Shown: positions 25,072 through 33,067 of the stretch, piece by piece
Layout: every line of letters starts with the position of its first letter
Numbering within the stretch: the stretch's first letter is position 1
NCBI RefSeq assembly: GCF_001748285.1
Contig: NZ_BDGT01000043.1
Coordinates: 1 to 40,211, forward strand
Direction: 5' to 3'
Origin: Thermogemmatispora onikobensis
Lineage (GTDB): Bacteria; Chloroflexota; Ktedonobacteria; Ktedonobacterales; Ktedonobacteraceae
Length of the DNA: 40,211 nucleotides
Made by a program: the position numbers and the translations under genes
The notes under the pieces: model-generated
What the model saw: only the letters and a program-made list of their open reading frames with translations
Told to the model about the DNA's origin: nothing
Database searches by the model: none

Positions 25072-25132
25072 ATTATACAGACCAACCCCCTTGAATGCCT
25101 TTGTTAAAAATGTTATAGTTATATCACGATAT
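25072..25132. promoter_or_regulatory. divergent promoters and candidate XRE operator
   Basis: On the minus strand TATAAT (25077-25072) serves the XRE gene. On the plus strand TTGAAT (25091-25096) and TATAGT (25114-25119), 17 bases apart, serve the 84-residue gene. The inverted repeat ATATC-AC-GATAT (25121-25132) covers the predicted plus-strand RNA start and is a candidate operator. Confidence 0.5.
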
Positions 25133-25171
25133 TAAATATAGTAGTTCTTTTTTAAGAGAGGGAGACCAGCG

Positions 25172-25426
25172 ATGACCAGGAGTGAAGCCGAGAGCCTGGC
25201 GGAACGCATCCGGCAGGACCAGGCGGCCAACGTTCGTGTCCATAGCATTGAAGAGGAGCCATATCAACCGGGGAACTACTATCTGGTTTGCTGCTATGAG
25301 AACGGCCTGCCCTTTGTTGTCCGTCATGAAGCCATGTGGCAAGAGCGCCGCCCCTACGGAGTCAAGCGGCACCCGCTCGCCACAACGCCGCTGGAGAAGG
25401 AGCAAGCGCGCCTGCAGATTCTCTAG
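25172..25426 (+). CDS. uncharacterised 84-residue protein
   Basis: GGGAG seven bases before the ATG and a promoter upstream support this small gene. The product is soluble and charged, with an N-terminal helix (TRSEAESLAERIRQDQ). A middle part follows that reads like a small beta sheet (VRVHSIEEE, NYYLVCCYENGLPFVVRHEA), then a basic turn and a C-terminal helix. I do not recognise the family and find no signal peptide or catalytic motif; two adjacent Cys (CC) are present. The divergent XRE repressor suggests regulated expression. Confidence 0.7.
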   Translation: MTRSEAESLAERIRQDQAANVRVHSIEEEPYQPGNYYLVCCYENGLPFVVRHEAMWQERRPYGVKRHPLATTPLEKEQARLQIL

Positions 25427-25568
25427 CAGAAGAGAGAGCCTCTGATGGTGAAGGGAGTGGAACGCGCCCAAGCGGGGCCAGGCCATTGGAGCGTCTCTTA
25501 CTGATTGATCATTGTTTCGTGCCTTGGTGCACTTGATGCAGGCTTTATCGAAAGAAAGGAACGCCCCT

Positions 25569-26291
25569 ATGCTCAGAAGAACCATGCTCGTAGCTTCGCC
25601 CTTCCTGGCCTCAGCCCTTACGGCTCCTGGCACCAGCGAGGACCCCACGCTGATCCTGGCCAGCAGTGATCTCGAAAGCTCGGCCCGTCTCCTGATCCGG
25701 GCGGCGACTCTGGCCCAGAGGGCTGGTCGTCTCAACGAAGCGTTGCGCCTGGCCCATGCCGCGCGGGAGCTGGCCCGTGGTTTCCCCTACGAGGAAATCG
25801 CCTGCGCCTACCTGGCGGTGCTCTGGGGTGAATGCGCCCTGTTGCGCCAGGACCGCGGCGCCCTGGAGGCGGCCCAAGAGCTGGCGCGCCATCTGCGCGG
25901 GCGCCTGCTGCGCGATGGGGACCTGCAGCAGCTCCGCCTCCAGCTTGCCCTCTTCACCACCCCTGGCGCCTCCAGTCGGCTTAGCCAGCTGACCCTGGAG
26001 GTCTGGCAGCGCCCCGAGCTAATTCTCCTCGACGGGAACTGGCACTGGGCCAGGGGCGGCTTCATTGTCAAGAGCCTGGAGGCCCTCATCCTCACGACCT
26101 ACCTCGCCCAGGCCAGAGAACTCTTCCGCGCCTTCGAGCGCGAAGTCGCCAGCTTCCAGCTCTACGAGGCCCTGCGCTGGGAGTGGAACGCCATCCGTCT
26201 TAGACTCTTTGCTCCTCCCGAAGAGCGGCGTACCTTTCGCCGGCTGGCCTGCGCCCGCGGCTATCTCCGCCAGGCTATCATTGCCCTCTGA
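25569..26291 (+). CDS. uncharacterised alpha-helical protein, possibly TPR-like
   Basis: I start at ATG 25569, eight bases after AAGGA, giving 240 residues; an in-frame ATG at 25512 lacks a ribosome site. After about 25 residues of Ala/Ser/Pro-rich leader, the rest is rich in Leu, Ala and Arg and arranged in helical pairs, such as SSARLLIRAATLAQRAGRLN with EALRLAHAARELARGFPYEE. This resembles tetratricopeptide-like scaffolds without the strict consensus. The second half has WHWARGGFIVKSLEALILTT and a Trp/Phe-rich FQLYEALRWEWNAIRL segment. No catalytic motif or membrane helix was seen. The family is not recognised; a lineage-specific protein is likely. The gap from 25427 shows nothing else. 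Confidence 0.7.
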   Translation: MLRRTMLVASPFLASALTAPGTSEDPTLILASSDLESSARLLIRAATLAQRAGRLNEALRLAHAARELARGFPYEEIACAYLAVLWGECALLRQDRGALEAAQELARHLRGRLLRDGDLQQLRLQLALFTTPGASSRLSQLTLEVWQRPELILLDGNWHWARGGFIVKSLEALILTTYLAQARELFRAFEREVASFQLYEALRWEWNAIRLRLFAPPEERRTFRRLACARGYLRQAIIAL

Positions 26292-26418
26292 GGAGGGGAG
26301 GCCAGGCAGCGCGTGAGAAGCGCGCTCCAGCATCACAGCCAGCTCACAGGCGGTCGACGGGGAGGCCAGGCAGCGAGGGGAGAGGGCGGCAGGCAGTGCA
26401 AGTTTGCATAGGTTTTTG

Positions 26419-26424
26419 TATAAT
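26419..26424 (+). promoter_or_regulatory. TATAAT -10 element of the 7-TM protein gene
   Basis: A consensus TATAAT preceded by a T-run lies 70 bases before the ATG at 26495. No convincing -35 was found; the upstream hexamer is GTGCAA. Confidence 0.4.
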
Positions 26425-26494
26425 CTACACGATCTGATCAAGCTTTTGCAGGGTTGATCGCTCTCAAAAGGGCACTGCCTGCGGGAGGCCATCT

Positions 26495-27286
26495 ATGGAG
26501 ACCGTTCTACTCGTGAGCTTTGCCATCGTCAACGTCATTGTCACCGCCGCCTTCGCTGGCGTCGTGTTGATGCAATATGTGCAGCGTCATCGTCCCCATC
26601 AGCTCTACTGGTCGCTGGCCCTCGGCATGGCCTTTGTGGCCACGCTGGCCTATGTCCTCATGATTCCTGCGCAGCCGACGAGCGTACTGGGGATCATTCT
26701 TTTCCGTATCTACTACATTCTTGGCGCCGCCCTTACCTCAGCCTGGCTTGGGCTGGGCAGCATCGCCCTGGTCGGCAGCCGGCGCGTGACCCTGGCCAGC
26801 CTGATCGCGCTGGCCCTCGTCAGCGTGCTGGCCATTATCTCGATCGCCACGGCAGGCGTTGACCAGCACGCCCTCAGCCATGTGGTTGGCAGCTCTGGCC
26901 GCGGCGTCCTCCAGCTCGGGGCTGGCGTTGTCACTATCATCATCCTGAACACCGCCGGCGTAGTGGCCGTCGTTGGCGTGCTGCTCTACTCGCTCTGGAA
27001 GCTGCTGCGACGCCAGTCCTCGATCCGCGGTTTGCAGACCAGTAACGTCTTTTGGGGGAACATTCTCATTCTACTGGGGGAGCTGCTCAACGCCGCCGCT
27101 GGCAGCTTCGCCCGCTTTATGGGCCTGGAAAGCACCTTCTGGCTCTTCATGGCCCTGGGCTGGATTGTCTTCTTCTGCGGCGTCCTCCTCACCGGGCGCC
27201 GTGCAGCCCGGCCAGCTCCGGCCAGCACTGCCCCAACCACGACCGGCGTCCCGGTCTCTTCTAGCAAACAACCAGCATCCTCCTAG
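26495..27286 (+). CDS. seven-helix membrane protein of unknown function
   Basis: The 263-residue protein has seven hydrophobic helices, near 4-28, 38-58, 63-92, 98-120, 135-165, 185-205 and 212-230. It ends in a cytoplasmic-type Ala/Pro/Thr/Ser-rich tail. GGGAGG lies six bases before the ATG. The layout resembles the N-terminal 7-TM sensor modules of some bacterial histidine kinases, but no kinase domain follows. A basic RRQSSIRG loop separates helices 5 and 6. I recognise no family signature. It is convergent with the HtrA gene, with a hairpin between them. Confidence 0.75.
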   Translation: METVLLVSFAIVNVIVTAAFAGVVLMQYVQRHRPHQLYWSLALGMAFVATLAYVLMIPAQPTSVLGIILFRIYYILGAALTSAWLGLGSIALVGSRRVTLASLIALALVSVLAIISIATAGVDQHALSHVVGSSGRGVLQLGAGVVTIIILNTAGVVAVVGVLLYSLWKLLRRQSSIRGLQTSNVFWGNILILLGELLNAAAGSFARFMGLESTFWLFMALGWIVFFCGVLLTGRRAARPAPASTAPTTTGVPVSSSKQPASS

Positions 27287-27348
27287 ACTGCTCGCCATCG
27301 GTTCGCTCAGGTCCGTCCGGGCCGCCATCTGTCTGTTTGACTGCCCCC

Positions 27349-27406
27349 AAGAAACAAAGGGGCGAGCGAGAGGCTGCTCTGCTCTCGACCAACCTCTTGC
27401 TCGCCC
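27349..27406 (-). terminator. terminator of the HtrA gene (hairpin plus T-rich tract)
   Basis: GGGCGAGCGAGAGG (27360-27373) pairs with CCTCTTGCTCGCCC (27393-27406) with a single G-T wobble. On the minus strand a T-rich tract (CCTTTGTTTCTT) follows. It may also stop the convergent 7-TM transcript. Confidence 0.65.
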
Positions 27407-27434
27407 TCGGTAGCCGACGGTTCCCAAGCCGGCC

Positions 27435-28736
27435 CTAGCTGCTCGCCTGCAGCTCGCCCAGGGTGACGTTGACTGTCAGCTGCTGATTGCCGCGATAGAC
27501 CGTTACCCGGGCGGTCTGGCCAGGACTCTTGTTGACCAGGATATCGCTGAGCGTCTGGTTATCGGTGACCTTCTGGCCATCGATAGCGACGATGATATCG
27601 CCAGCCCGCAGGCCCGCGCGGGCCGCTGGCCCGTTGGCCGTCACCGAGACGATCAAGGAGCCGTAGTCGACCGGCAGGTTATCCTGAGCCGCCAACTGGG
27701 GCGTGACCGAGGCTACGCGCACGCCCAGGGCCGCCCGCCCCGTATGCGTCACCTTGCCTGTGGCGATAATCTGCTGGGCAATGAAGCGCACGCGGTTCGA
27801 AGGAATGGCAAACCCTACGCCATTCGCTGGCGTATTGAACTCAGGATCGATGGCCGCCACCGTCGGGATACCGATGACGTTGCCCGAGAGATCGACCAGC
27901 GCGCCGCCGCTATTGCCCGGGTTGATCGGGGCATCGGTCTGAATGGCGTTGGCAATCACTGCCGACCCCTGGCCCTCCTCAGAGACCGTGCGCCCCAGTG
28001 CGCTGATGATGCCGTGGGTCACCGTCTGCGTCTCGCCAAGCGGGTTCCCGATGGCCAGCACCTCCTGCCCAACCTGCAGCTTCGAGGAGTCACCTAGGGT
28101 GGCCACCGTAATATTGCTCGGTGGGTTGATCTTGATCACCGCCAGGTCGTCGGCGGGATCGGTGCCGGCCACCTGGGCCGGCAGGTGGGTGCCATCGGCC
28201 ATCACAACTTCAATCTGCTGAGCGCTCTCCACCACGTGGTAGTTGGTTACAATGTAGCCCCGCTTATCAATAATGACGCCGGAGCCGATGCCCGAGGCGC
28301 CAGAGGCCGTTGAAACATTGATCTGCACCACGGCAGGCTGGACCTTGGCAATGGCAGCCTCACGCGCCTGCTCTGCGGTCGTCACCACCTTGGCGCTCGT
28401 CGTGTTGTTGCTGCTGCCGGTCTGCAGGGTCGCCGAGGCCACGCCGTTCGCATTGCCAAACTGCCAGCCGGCAGCGAAGAGCAACCCTCCGAAGACTATA
28501 GCCAGGACCAGGGTGATCAGCACGGCCCGGAGCGAGGAGCCGCGCCGTGGTGGTGGCGCCGCTGGCGTGAGTGGCCCTCCCGCTCCATAATAGGGGCTGC
28601 CTGTGGGAATCGCCGGCCCACCCGGCCCGCCTGTTCCCGTTGCGTTCTCGCTTGGACGATAGTGAGCAGCCACCGTCTGCTGCTGATCGTAGGGACCGCT
28701 CATCCCTGCTTCGTCTTCTGCGTGCGGATTATACAT
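27435..28736 (-). CDS. HtrA/DegP-type membrane serine protease with PDZ domain
   Basis: I start at ATG 28736, ten bases after GGAGG; an earlier in-frame start would bury that site. The 433-residue product has a cytoplasmic tail of about 65 residues rich in Gly, Pro and Tyr, and one transmembrane helix (69-91). The trypsin-like domain outside the membrane has the catalytic triad His167 (TNYHVVE), Asp197 (DPADDLAVIKI) and Ser276 (NPGNSGGAL). One PDZ domain (about 335-425) has GSLIVSVTANGPAARAGLRA and GDIIVAIDGQKV. S1C proteases of this form remove misfolded envelope proteins and can start regulated proteolysis of anti-sigma factors. The sigma/anti-sigma pair 4 kb away is a possible but unproven partner. 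Confidence 0.94.
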   Translation of the reverse strand: MYNPHAEDEAGMSGPYDQQQTVAAHYRPSENATGTGGPGGPAIPTGSPYYGAGGPLTPAAPPPRRGSSLRAVLITLVLAIVFGGLLFAAGWQFGNANGVASATLQTGSSNNTTSAKVVTTAEQAREAAIAKVQPAVVQINVSTASGASGIGSGVIIDKRGYIVTNYHVVESAQQIEVVMADGTHLPAQVAGTDPADDLAVIKINPPSNITVATLGDSSKLQVGQEVLAIGNPLGETQTVTHGIISALGRTVSEEGQGSAVIANAIQTDAPINPGNSGGALVDLSGNVIGIPTVAAIDPEFNTPANGVGFAIPSNRVRFIAQQIIATGKVTHTGRAALGVRVASVTPQLAAQDNLPVDYGSLIVSVTANGPAARAGLRAGDIIVAIDGQKVTDNQTLSDILVNKSPGQTARVTVYRGNQQLTVNVTLGELQASS

Positions 28737-28869
28737 GAGCCTGCAACCTCCGTCGATACTCTCTCCCGACACTGCTTTCTATAATACTACTAAAGAGAAG
28801 GTCCCCGGGTGAGACTGTGAGCAGGCAAAGAAGGCACGAAGCTTCTTCGTTCGCTGCCTCGTGCGCGCC

Positions 28870-28890
28870 AGACCGTCCAATCGACGGTCT
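28870..28890. repeat. 8-bp perfect inverted repeat in divergent intergenic region
   Basis: AGACCGTC and GACGGTCT are separated by CAATC, between the divergent HtrA and TPR genes. It could be an operator or a hairpin. The rest of 28737-29170 holds the TPR promoter and a 68-codon frame (28817-29023) without a ribosome site or family match. Confidence 0.45.
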
Positions 28891-29066
28891 CGGGCAACAC
28901 TGCCTCTACGTGTACACTATGAGGATGATGTCGATCACCACCGGGTTCGCGCATTTGGTTTCCTGTCTGTACTATAGCGAGAGATCGTCAGAGATTCTTC
29001 AGACTTCTGTAAAGGATTTGTAAGCCGACAGCGGGATGAGAGCACAGGCAGCAGCGGAGACCCCTC

Positions 29067-29096
29067 TTGCCCGGACGCTCCTTCTCATGAGATAAT
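29067..29096 (+). promoter_or_regulatory. promoter of the TPR protein gene
   Basis: TTGCCC (29067-29072) and GATAAT (29091-29096) are 18 bases apart, and the -10 is extended by TGA. RNA would start near 29103. Confidence 0.5.
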
Positions 29097-29170
29097 GACC
29101 TTTACAGATAGTGAGGCTGCGCACTCTGCTTGCAGGACAGAGAAAAGGCAGCCTTCAAGGCAGAAAAGGA

Positions 29171-30205
29171 ATGGCAGAGAAGCAAACACCCCAAGGGGGA
29201 CAAAGGCAGTTAACCGTCGATGATCTCCAGAGCGAGGCCAGAGAACAGCTCCGGCGCCACAACTGGCAGGCCGCCGCCGCCAGCTATCAGCAATTGCTGG
29301 CGCTCAATCCCGAGGATGAGGCAGCCTTCACCGGGCTGGCCCTCGCCCTCGATGGCAGTGGGGCCTATGAGCAGATGCTGGCCGTCAGCGAGCAGGCGCT
29401 GGAACTACAGCCTCATTCCGCGCTGGCCCTGGCCTGCAAGGCACGCGCTCTGCAAAAGCTGGAGCGTCTTTCTGAGGCCACGATCGCCAACGATCAGGCC
29501 CTGCTGCTCGATCACCAGCTGGCGCTCGCCTGGCTCAACCGCAGCGGGCTGCAGATTCTTCAGCAGCGCTTCCCCGAGGCACTGCGCAGCGCCGAGCGCG
29601 CCCTGGAGCTTGATCCCAGCGACGCCCGCGCCTGGGCCAATAAGGGCACGGCCCTGTTGAATCTCAATCGGCTATCCGAGGCCCTCGAAGCCTTTAACCA
29701 GAGCCTGGCACGCGACCCGGATTATCTCTTCGTCCTTCAGATGAAAGGTGAGCTGCTCCGGCGTCTGGGCCGGCCCCAGGAAGTGCGCGAACTGATGCAC
29801 CGCGCTCTACAGCTCGCGCCGAACGATCCTCTCTCGCTCTCGCTGCTGGCCCAGGCCCTGCGCGCCCTGGGCGAGATGGAAGAGTTGTTTGAGGTGACCA
29901 GCCAGCTGACGCGCCTGACCCCCGGCAGCCTGCTGGCCTGGGAGATGCATATGCGGGCCTTGCGCAGCCTGGGACGCTTCGAGGAAGCCATCGAGGCCAT
30001 CGAGCGCGTGCTGGAGCTTGATCCGCACAACGTGCGCTTCTGGACCATCAAGGCCGATAATCTCTATCGCCTGGGCCGCTACCGTGAGGCGGCCCGCGTT
30101 GCCGGCTACGCTTTGCAACTGGCTCCCGATTATCGCCCGGCCCAGCGCATCCACGAAAAGGCTGTACGCCTGATGTATCAGCACAAGGAGCGTCGCCTGC
30201 GCTGA
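29171..30205 (+). CDS. tetratricopeptide-repeat protein
   Basis: The 344-residue protein is made of about nine 34-residue TPR units from residue 20 to the end. Typical units include WQAAAASYQQLLALNPEDEA, FPEALRSAERALELDPSDAR, LSEALEAFNQSLARDPDYLF and FEEAIEAIERVLELDPHNVR. There is no signal peptide or membrane helix, so a cytoplasmic scaffold for protein binding is expected; the partner is unknown. The start is uncertain. The ATG at 29171 gives a natural N-terminus, but its AAAGGA abuts the codon; a GTG at 29111 is in frame and lies only about 8 bases after the predicted RNA start. Confidence 0.85.
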   Translation: MAEKQTPQGGQRQLTVDDLQSEAREQLRRHNWQAAAASYQQLLALNPEDEAAFTGLALALDGSGAYEQMLAVSEQALELQPHSALALACKARALQKLERLSEATIANDQALLLDHQLALAWLNRSGLQILQQRFPEALRSAERALELDPSDARAWANKGTALLNLNRLSEALEAFNQSLARDPDYLFVLQMKGELLRRLGRPQEVRELMHRALQLAPNDPLSLSLLAQALRALGEMEELFEVTSQLTRLTPGSLLAWEMHMRALRSLGRFEEAIEAIERVLELDPHNVRFWTIKADNLYRLGRYREAARVAGYALQLAPDYRPAQRIHEKAVRLMYQHKERRLR

Positions 30206-30218
30206 GGAGGCGCGAGCG

Positions 30219-30244
30219 CTGGCCGGCTCCCGGCTCCCGGCCAG
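30219..30244. terminator. GC hairpin between convergent TPR and HD genes
   Basis: CTGGCCGG (30219-30226) pairs with CCGGCCAG (30237-30244) just after the TPR stop codon. There is no T-run. A short run of CTCG units follows near 30310. Confidence 0.4.
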
Positions 30245-30329
30245 GTCAGACCGGGCCAATTGGAGCCGCTTCTTCCCAGAGCAGGCCAGGCGCTTTGTCT
30301 GCGCACCAGGCTCTCGCTCGCTCGCTCGA

Positions 30330-31793
30330 CTACATCGCCAGCAGCCGCTGCAGGAGGGGAAGCAGCAGGTCCTGGCGATGAGCGCGCAGCGGCGCTCGCA
30401 GACGCTCGGGGACCAGCACCCGAATGCGTCGCTGATGTTGCTCGTAGCGCGCCAGATCATCAGGCTGCAGGCCCGTCGCCTGGACCCAGGTCGCCAGGGC
30501 CTCCATACCAACTGGTGGATTGGCGAACCAGACCCAGACATCCATCTCCCAATTAACCGGGCGCGGAATGTCGATCAGCACCTCGTAGTCGGCGATCTCC
30601 GTCTCCAAAGCTGGCGCCAACTCTGCCGCCAGAGCTTGCTCAACACGCCGCCGGCGCTGAGCATCCCAATAGAGGGCATCCAGGCGCTGGAAGAGCTGGC
30701 CCGCCGGGCGACTGATCTCCAGCGCATCCTTGTAGGGCCGGCGCAGCTCCAGAGCCTCCGTCAGGGCCCGCGAGGCTGGCGGCATCTGTGGCTCAGCCAG
30801 CAAGGTCAGGAGCGAAGCGTCGTCCAGCCCGGTCAGTCGCTCAGCGCTCAGCGCCCCCGCCAGCAGCGCCTCCTGCACGGCCCGCATCAGCATCACCTGA
30901 AAGGCGCGATTGGTATGATGCCAATAGATATTGTCAAACATCTCCTGGCGGGCGTGCAGCAAGGAGTGGAGCGGACTGATCCCCTTATGCGTCACCACGA
31001 TGCGCCGCTGCCCCTGGACATTGGGATGGACGCGCAGCGCCCCCAGCAGGCGCGCCACATCGACCCCCCCATAGGGCACATTGCAGGCCCGCGCATCTCG
31101 CGGCAGATAGTCCAGCTTGTCAACGTCCAGGGCCCCGCTTAGCAGATTGCGCAGCAGCTCGTCGTCTTCAGACAGGCGCTTGCCCGGCGGAGGATCAATA
31201 CAGTCCGCCACCCGCTCGGGGGAGAGCTGGTACTCTTCTTCCAGGATCTCAGCAATTTCGCTGTGCTCGATGATCGAGCGCCCGACGCGCTCATGGGCGA
31301 TGATTGGATGGCCCAGCTCCTCAATGACGTGCGAAAACGGATAGTGTCCGATATCGTGCAGCAAGGCCGCCACAATGAGCGTCTGTACGCTCTTGAGGGA
31401 GACGCCGGAAAGGCCGCCGTTGTTGCCACGCTGGAGCAGCGCTCGCACGGCGCGCACAGCCAGATGGTAGCAGCCCAGGCTGTGCTCATAGCGTGTATGC
31501 GTCGCCCCCGGCCAGATACGATAGACAAAGCCCAACTGCTTGACCTTCTGTAGGCGCAAGAAGGGGGCGCTGCTGATCAGCTTGATTTCACGAGGACCAA
31601 GAGGGATCAGGTCGTAGAGGCTATCTCGCACCGTGCTGACAGGATCTTCATCGGGCAGAAGCGGCAGGCCGCGGCGATCACGCCAGGGCCGCCACATGCC
31701 CGGCAGCACCACCTCCGACGCCATCTCCTCCTCCGCCAGCGCTCCTTGACGCTCAAGTGCGAGCGAATCGGTTGCTTGCTCCTGTGTGCTCAT
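30330..31793 (-). CDS. HD-domain phosphohydrolase (COG1078, SAMHD1/dNTPase-like)
   Basis: The 487-residue protein has the HD metal-binding set: His104 in THTRYEHSLG, His146-Asp147 in AALLHDIGHYPFSH, and a later Asp in the SGALDVDKLDYLPRDA segment. RLQKVKQLGFVYRIWPGATH before the first ligand is the usual substrate-binding stretch of this group. Relatives hydrolyse dNTPs to nucleosides and triphosphate or act on other nucleotides. The extra C-terminal region (about 330-487) is helical with an IPRPVNWEMDVWVWF segment and is common in COG1078 proteins. The enzyme is cytoplasmic. It lies alone on the minus strand, convergent with the TPR gene. Confidence 0.9.
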   Translation of the reverse strand: MSTQEQATDSLALERQGALAEEEMASEVVLPGMWRPWRDRRGLPLLPDEDPVSTVRDSLYDLIPLGPREIKLISSAPFLRLQKVKQLGFVYRIWPGATHTRYEHSLGCYHLAVRAVRALLQRGNNGGLSGVSLKSVQTLIVAALLHDIGHYPFSHVIEELGHPIIAHERVGRSIIEHSEIAEILEEEYQLSPERVADCIDPPPGKRLSEDDELLRNLLSGALDVDKLDYLPRDARACNVPYGGVDVARLLGALRVHPNVQGQRRIVVTHKGISPLHSLLHARQEMFDNIYWHHTNRAFQVMLMRAVQEALLAGALSAERLTGLDDASLLTLLAEPQMPPASRALTEALELRRPYKDALEISRPAGQLFQRLDALYWDAQRRRRVEQALAAELAPALETEIADYEVLIDIPRPVNWEMDVWVWFANPPVGMEALATWVQATGLQPDDLARYEQHQRRIRVLVPERLRAPLRAHRQDLLLPLLQRLLAM

Positions 31794-31977
31794 GCTTCGA
31801 TTCTACCAGCTTCCTGGAAAAGAAGGCCAGTCCCGCCGCGTCCCAGTCTCTTCGTCTTTCTGTCGACACCGGGCGGAACCGGGAACAGAACAGCCTGCAC
31901 AGCAGCCAGGTCAGAGGGCGCAGGCCCGGTACGGTCAGGCAGGACAGTACTCTTGCCCTAGCAGCGGCCCCTCGCGC

Positions 31978-32006
31978 TTGCATTCCCTCAGAGCGGCGCC
32001 TATAAT
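31978..32006 (+). promoter_or_regulatory. sigma-70 promoter upstream of the HAD phosphatase gene
   Basis: TTGCAT (31978-31983) and TATAAT (32001-32006) are 17 bases apart. RNA would start near 32013, leaving a leader of about 155 bases. I see no gene in 31794-32167, only this promoter and the hairpin that follows. Confidence 0.65.
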
Positions 32007-32052
32007 TAGGCATGTCTTTCAGGGAAGCCAGCCAGCGTGCTGTGCAATGTGC

Positions 32053-32090
32053 AAGCGACGGGCGCTTTATCCCGTCGCTTTCTCATTTGT
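32053..32090 (+). terminator. leader hairpin with terminator-like form (attenuator or small-RNA end)
   Basis: AAGCGACGGG (32053-32062) pairs fully with CCCGTCGCTT (32071-32080) across an eight-base loop and is followed by TCTCATTTGT. It lies 40-70 bases after the predicted RNA start and about 80 bases before the HAD start codon, so it could attenuate that gene or end a short RNA of about 75 bases. Confidence 0.55.
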
Positions 32091-32167
32091 GTTGCGCTTT
32101 CCTGCACACACACTCGTCTTTTTCTGTCTATCACTGGACTATGTGGAAAGAGGGAGAACCAGCATTC

Positions 32168-33067
32168 ATGACTACCCCACCAGCTCAACCGACCTGCAAG
32201 CTGCTGGTGATCGATATCGACGGCACGCTGCTGACGCCCGGGGGCGAGATCACGGAGGGAACGCGCGCCGCCATTGCTGAGGCCCAGGCCGCCGGCGTCA
32301 TTGTGACTCTGGCCACGGCCCGCCGCTATGGAAACACAGCCAGTGTCGCGCGCGAGCTGGCTTTGAGCGCGCCGCTGATCCTCTACGACGGCGCCCTGAT
32401 CGTTGAGCACCCCAACGGGCGCATCCTCTATAGCAACCCGCTCCCGGGCCAGGTCGCCCAACAGGGCATCGCGCTCCTCCTGGCCGAGGGCCTGCAGCCA
32501 GTAATTCAGCCGCTCGGCGATCCTCTGCACGAGGAAGTATGGACCGGCCCCGCCGAGCTAGATTCCCCCTGGCAACAGCTCTACTTCACGGTTCACGCCG
32601 CCGAGCTGCGTCGGCTGTCGCGCGAGCAGCTACTGCAACCGAGCAGGCCCGTGCTGCGCCTGGTCGCTCTGGAGGACCCCGCGCGACTCCGCCTGCTGGT
32701 GCCAGCAGTGGCCGCCCTTGACTGCTCCTGGCTCCTGCTGGAGCGCGGCAACTACCAATGCGGCGAGCTGTCGCTGTTACGCGCCGGCTGCTCTAAGGCC
32801 ACAGCAGTAGCCGCCCTGGCTGACCGGCTGCACATTCCCCTAAGCGAGGTCATGGCCATCGGCGACAACGAGAACGATATTGGCATGCTCTCCCTGGTTG
32901 GCCTCGGGATCGCTATGGGCCAGGCCAGCGCCGCCGTCAAGCAGGCCGCACGCGCAACAACCACCAGCAACAGCGAGGATGGCGTGGCTCGCGCTATCGA
33001 GCGCTACTTACTCCGTCCCGCCCGTACCAGCGATTCAAATTCGCGCAGGCGCTCGACCTGCTTGTGA
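32168..33067 (+). CDS. Cof-type HAD-family phosphatase (subfamily IIB)
   Basis: The 299-residue protein has the four HAD motifs. Motif I is VIDIDGTLLTPGG, with the nucleophile Asp16 and the acid/base Asp18. Motif II lies around ATARR. The motif III Lys is in GCSKATAVAALAD, and motif IV is AIGDNENDIGML. A cap domain between motifs II and III makes it type IIB (Cof/YbiV-like); such enzymes dephosphorylate sugar phosphates and other small molecules. The ATG at 32168 is preferred, with GAGGGAG about 13 bases before it; an in-frame ATG at 32141 is possible. Its last 64 bases overlap the tail of the convergent phosphatase gene, and the final 20 residues are Arg/Ser-rich and not part of the HAD fold. 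Confidence 0.9.
   Translation: MTTPPAQPTCKLLVIDIDGTLLTPGGEITEGTRAAIAEAQAAGVIVTLATARRYGNTASVARELALSAPLILYDGALIVEHPNGRILYSNPLPGQVAQQGIALLLAEGLQPVIQPLGDPLHEEVWTGPAELDSPWQQLYFTVHAAELRRLSREQLLQPSRPVLRLVALEDPARLRLLVPAVAALDCSWLLLERGNYQCGELSLLRAGCSKATAVAALADRLHIPLSEVMAIGDNENDIGMLSLVGLGIAMGQASAAVKQAARATTTSNSEDGVARAIERYLLRPARTSDSNSRRRSTCL

Noticed and set aside
28817-29023. 68-codon frame on the plus strand between HtrA and TPR genes
   Set aside because: No ribosome site, no recognisable domain, and it spans an inverted repeat in a divergent promoter region.
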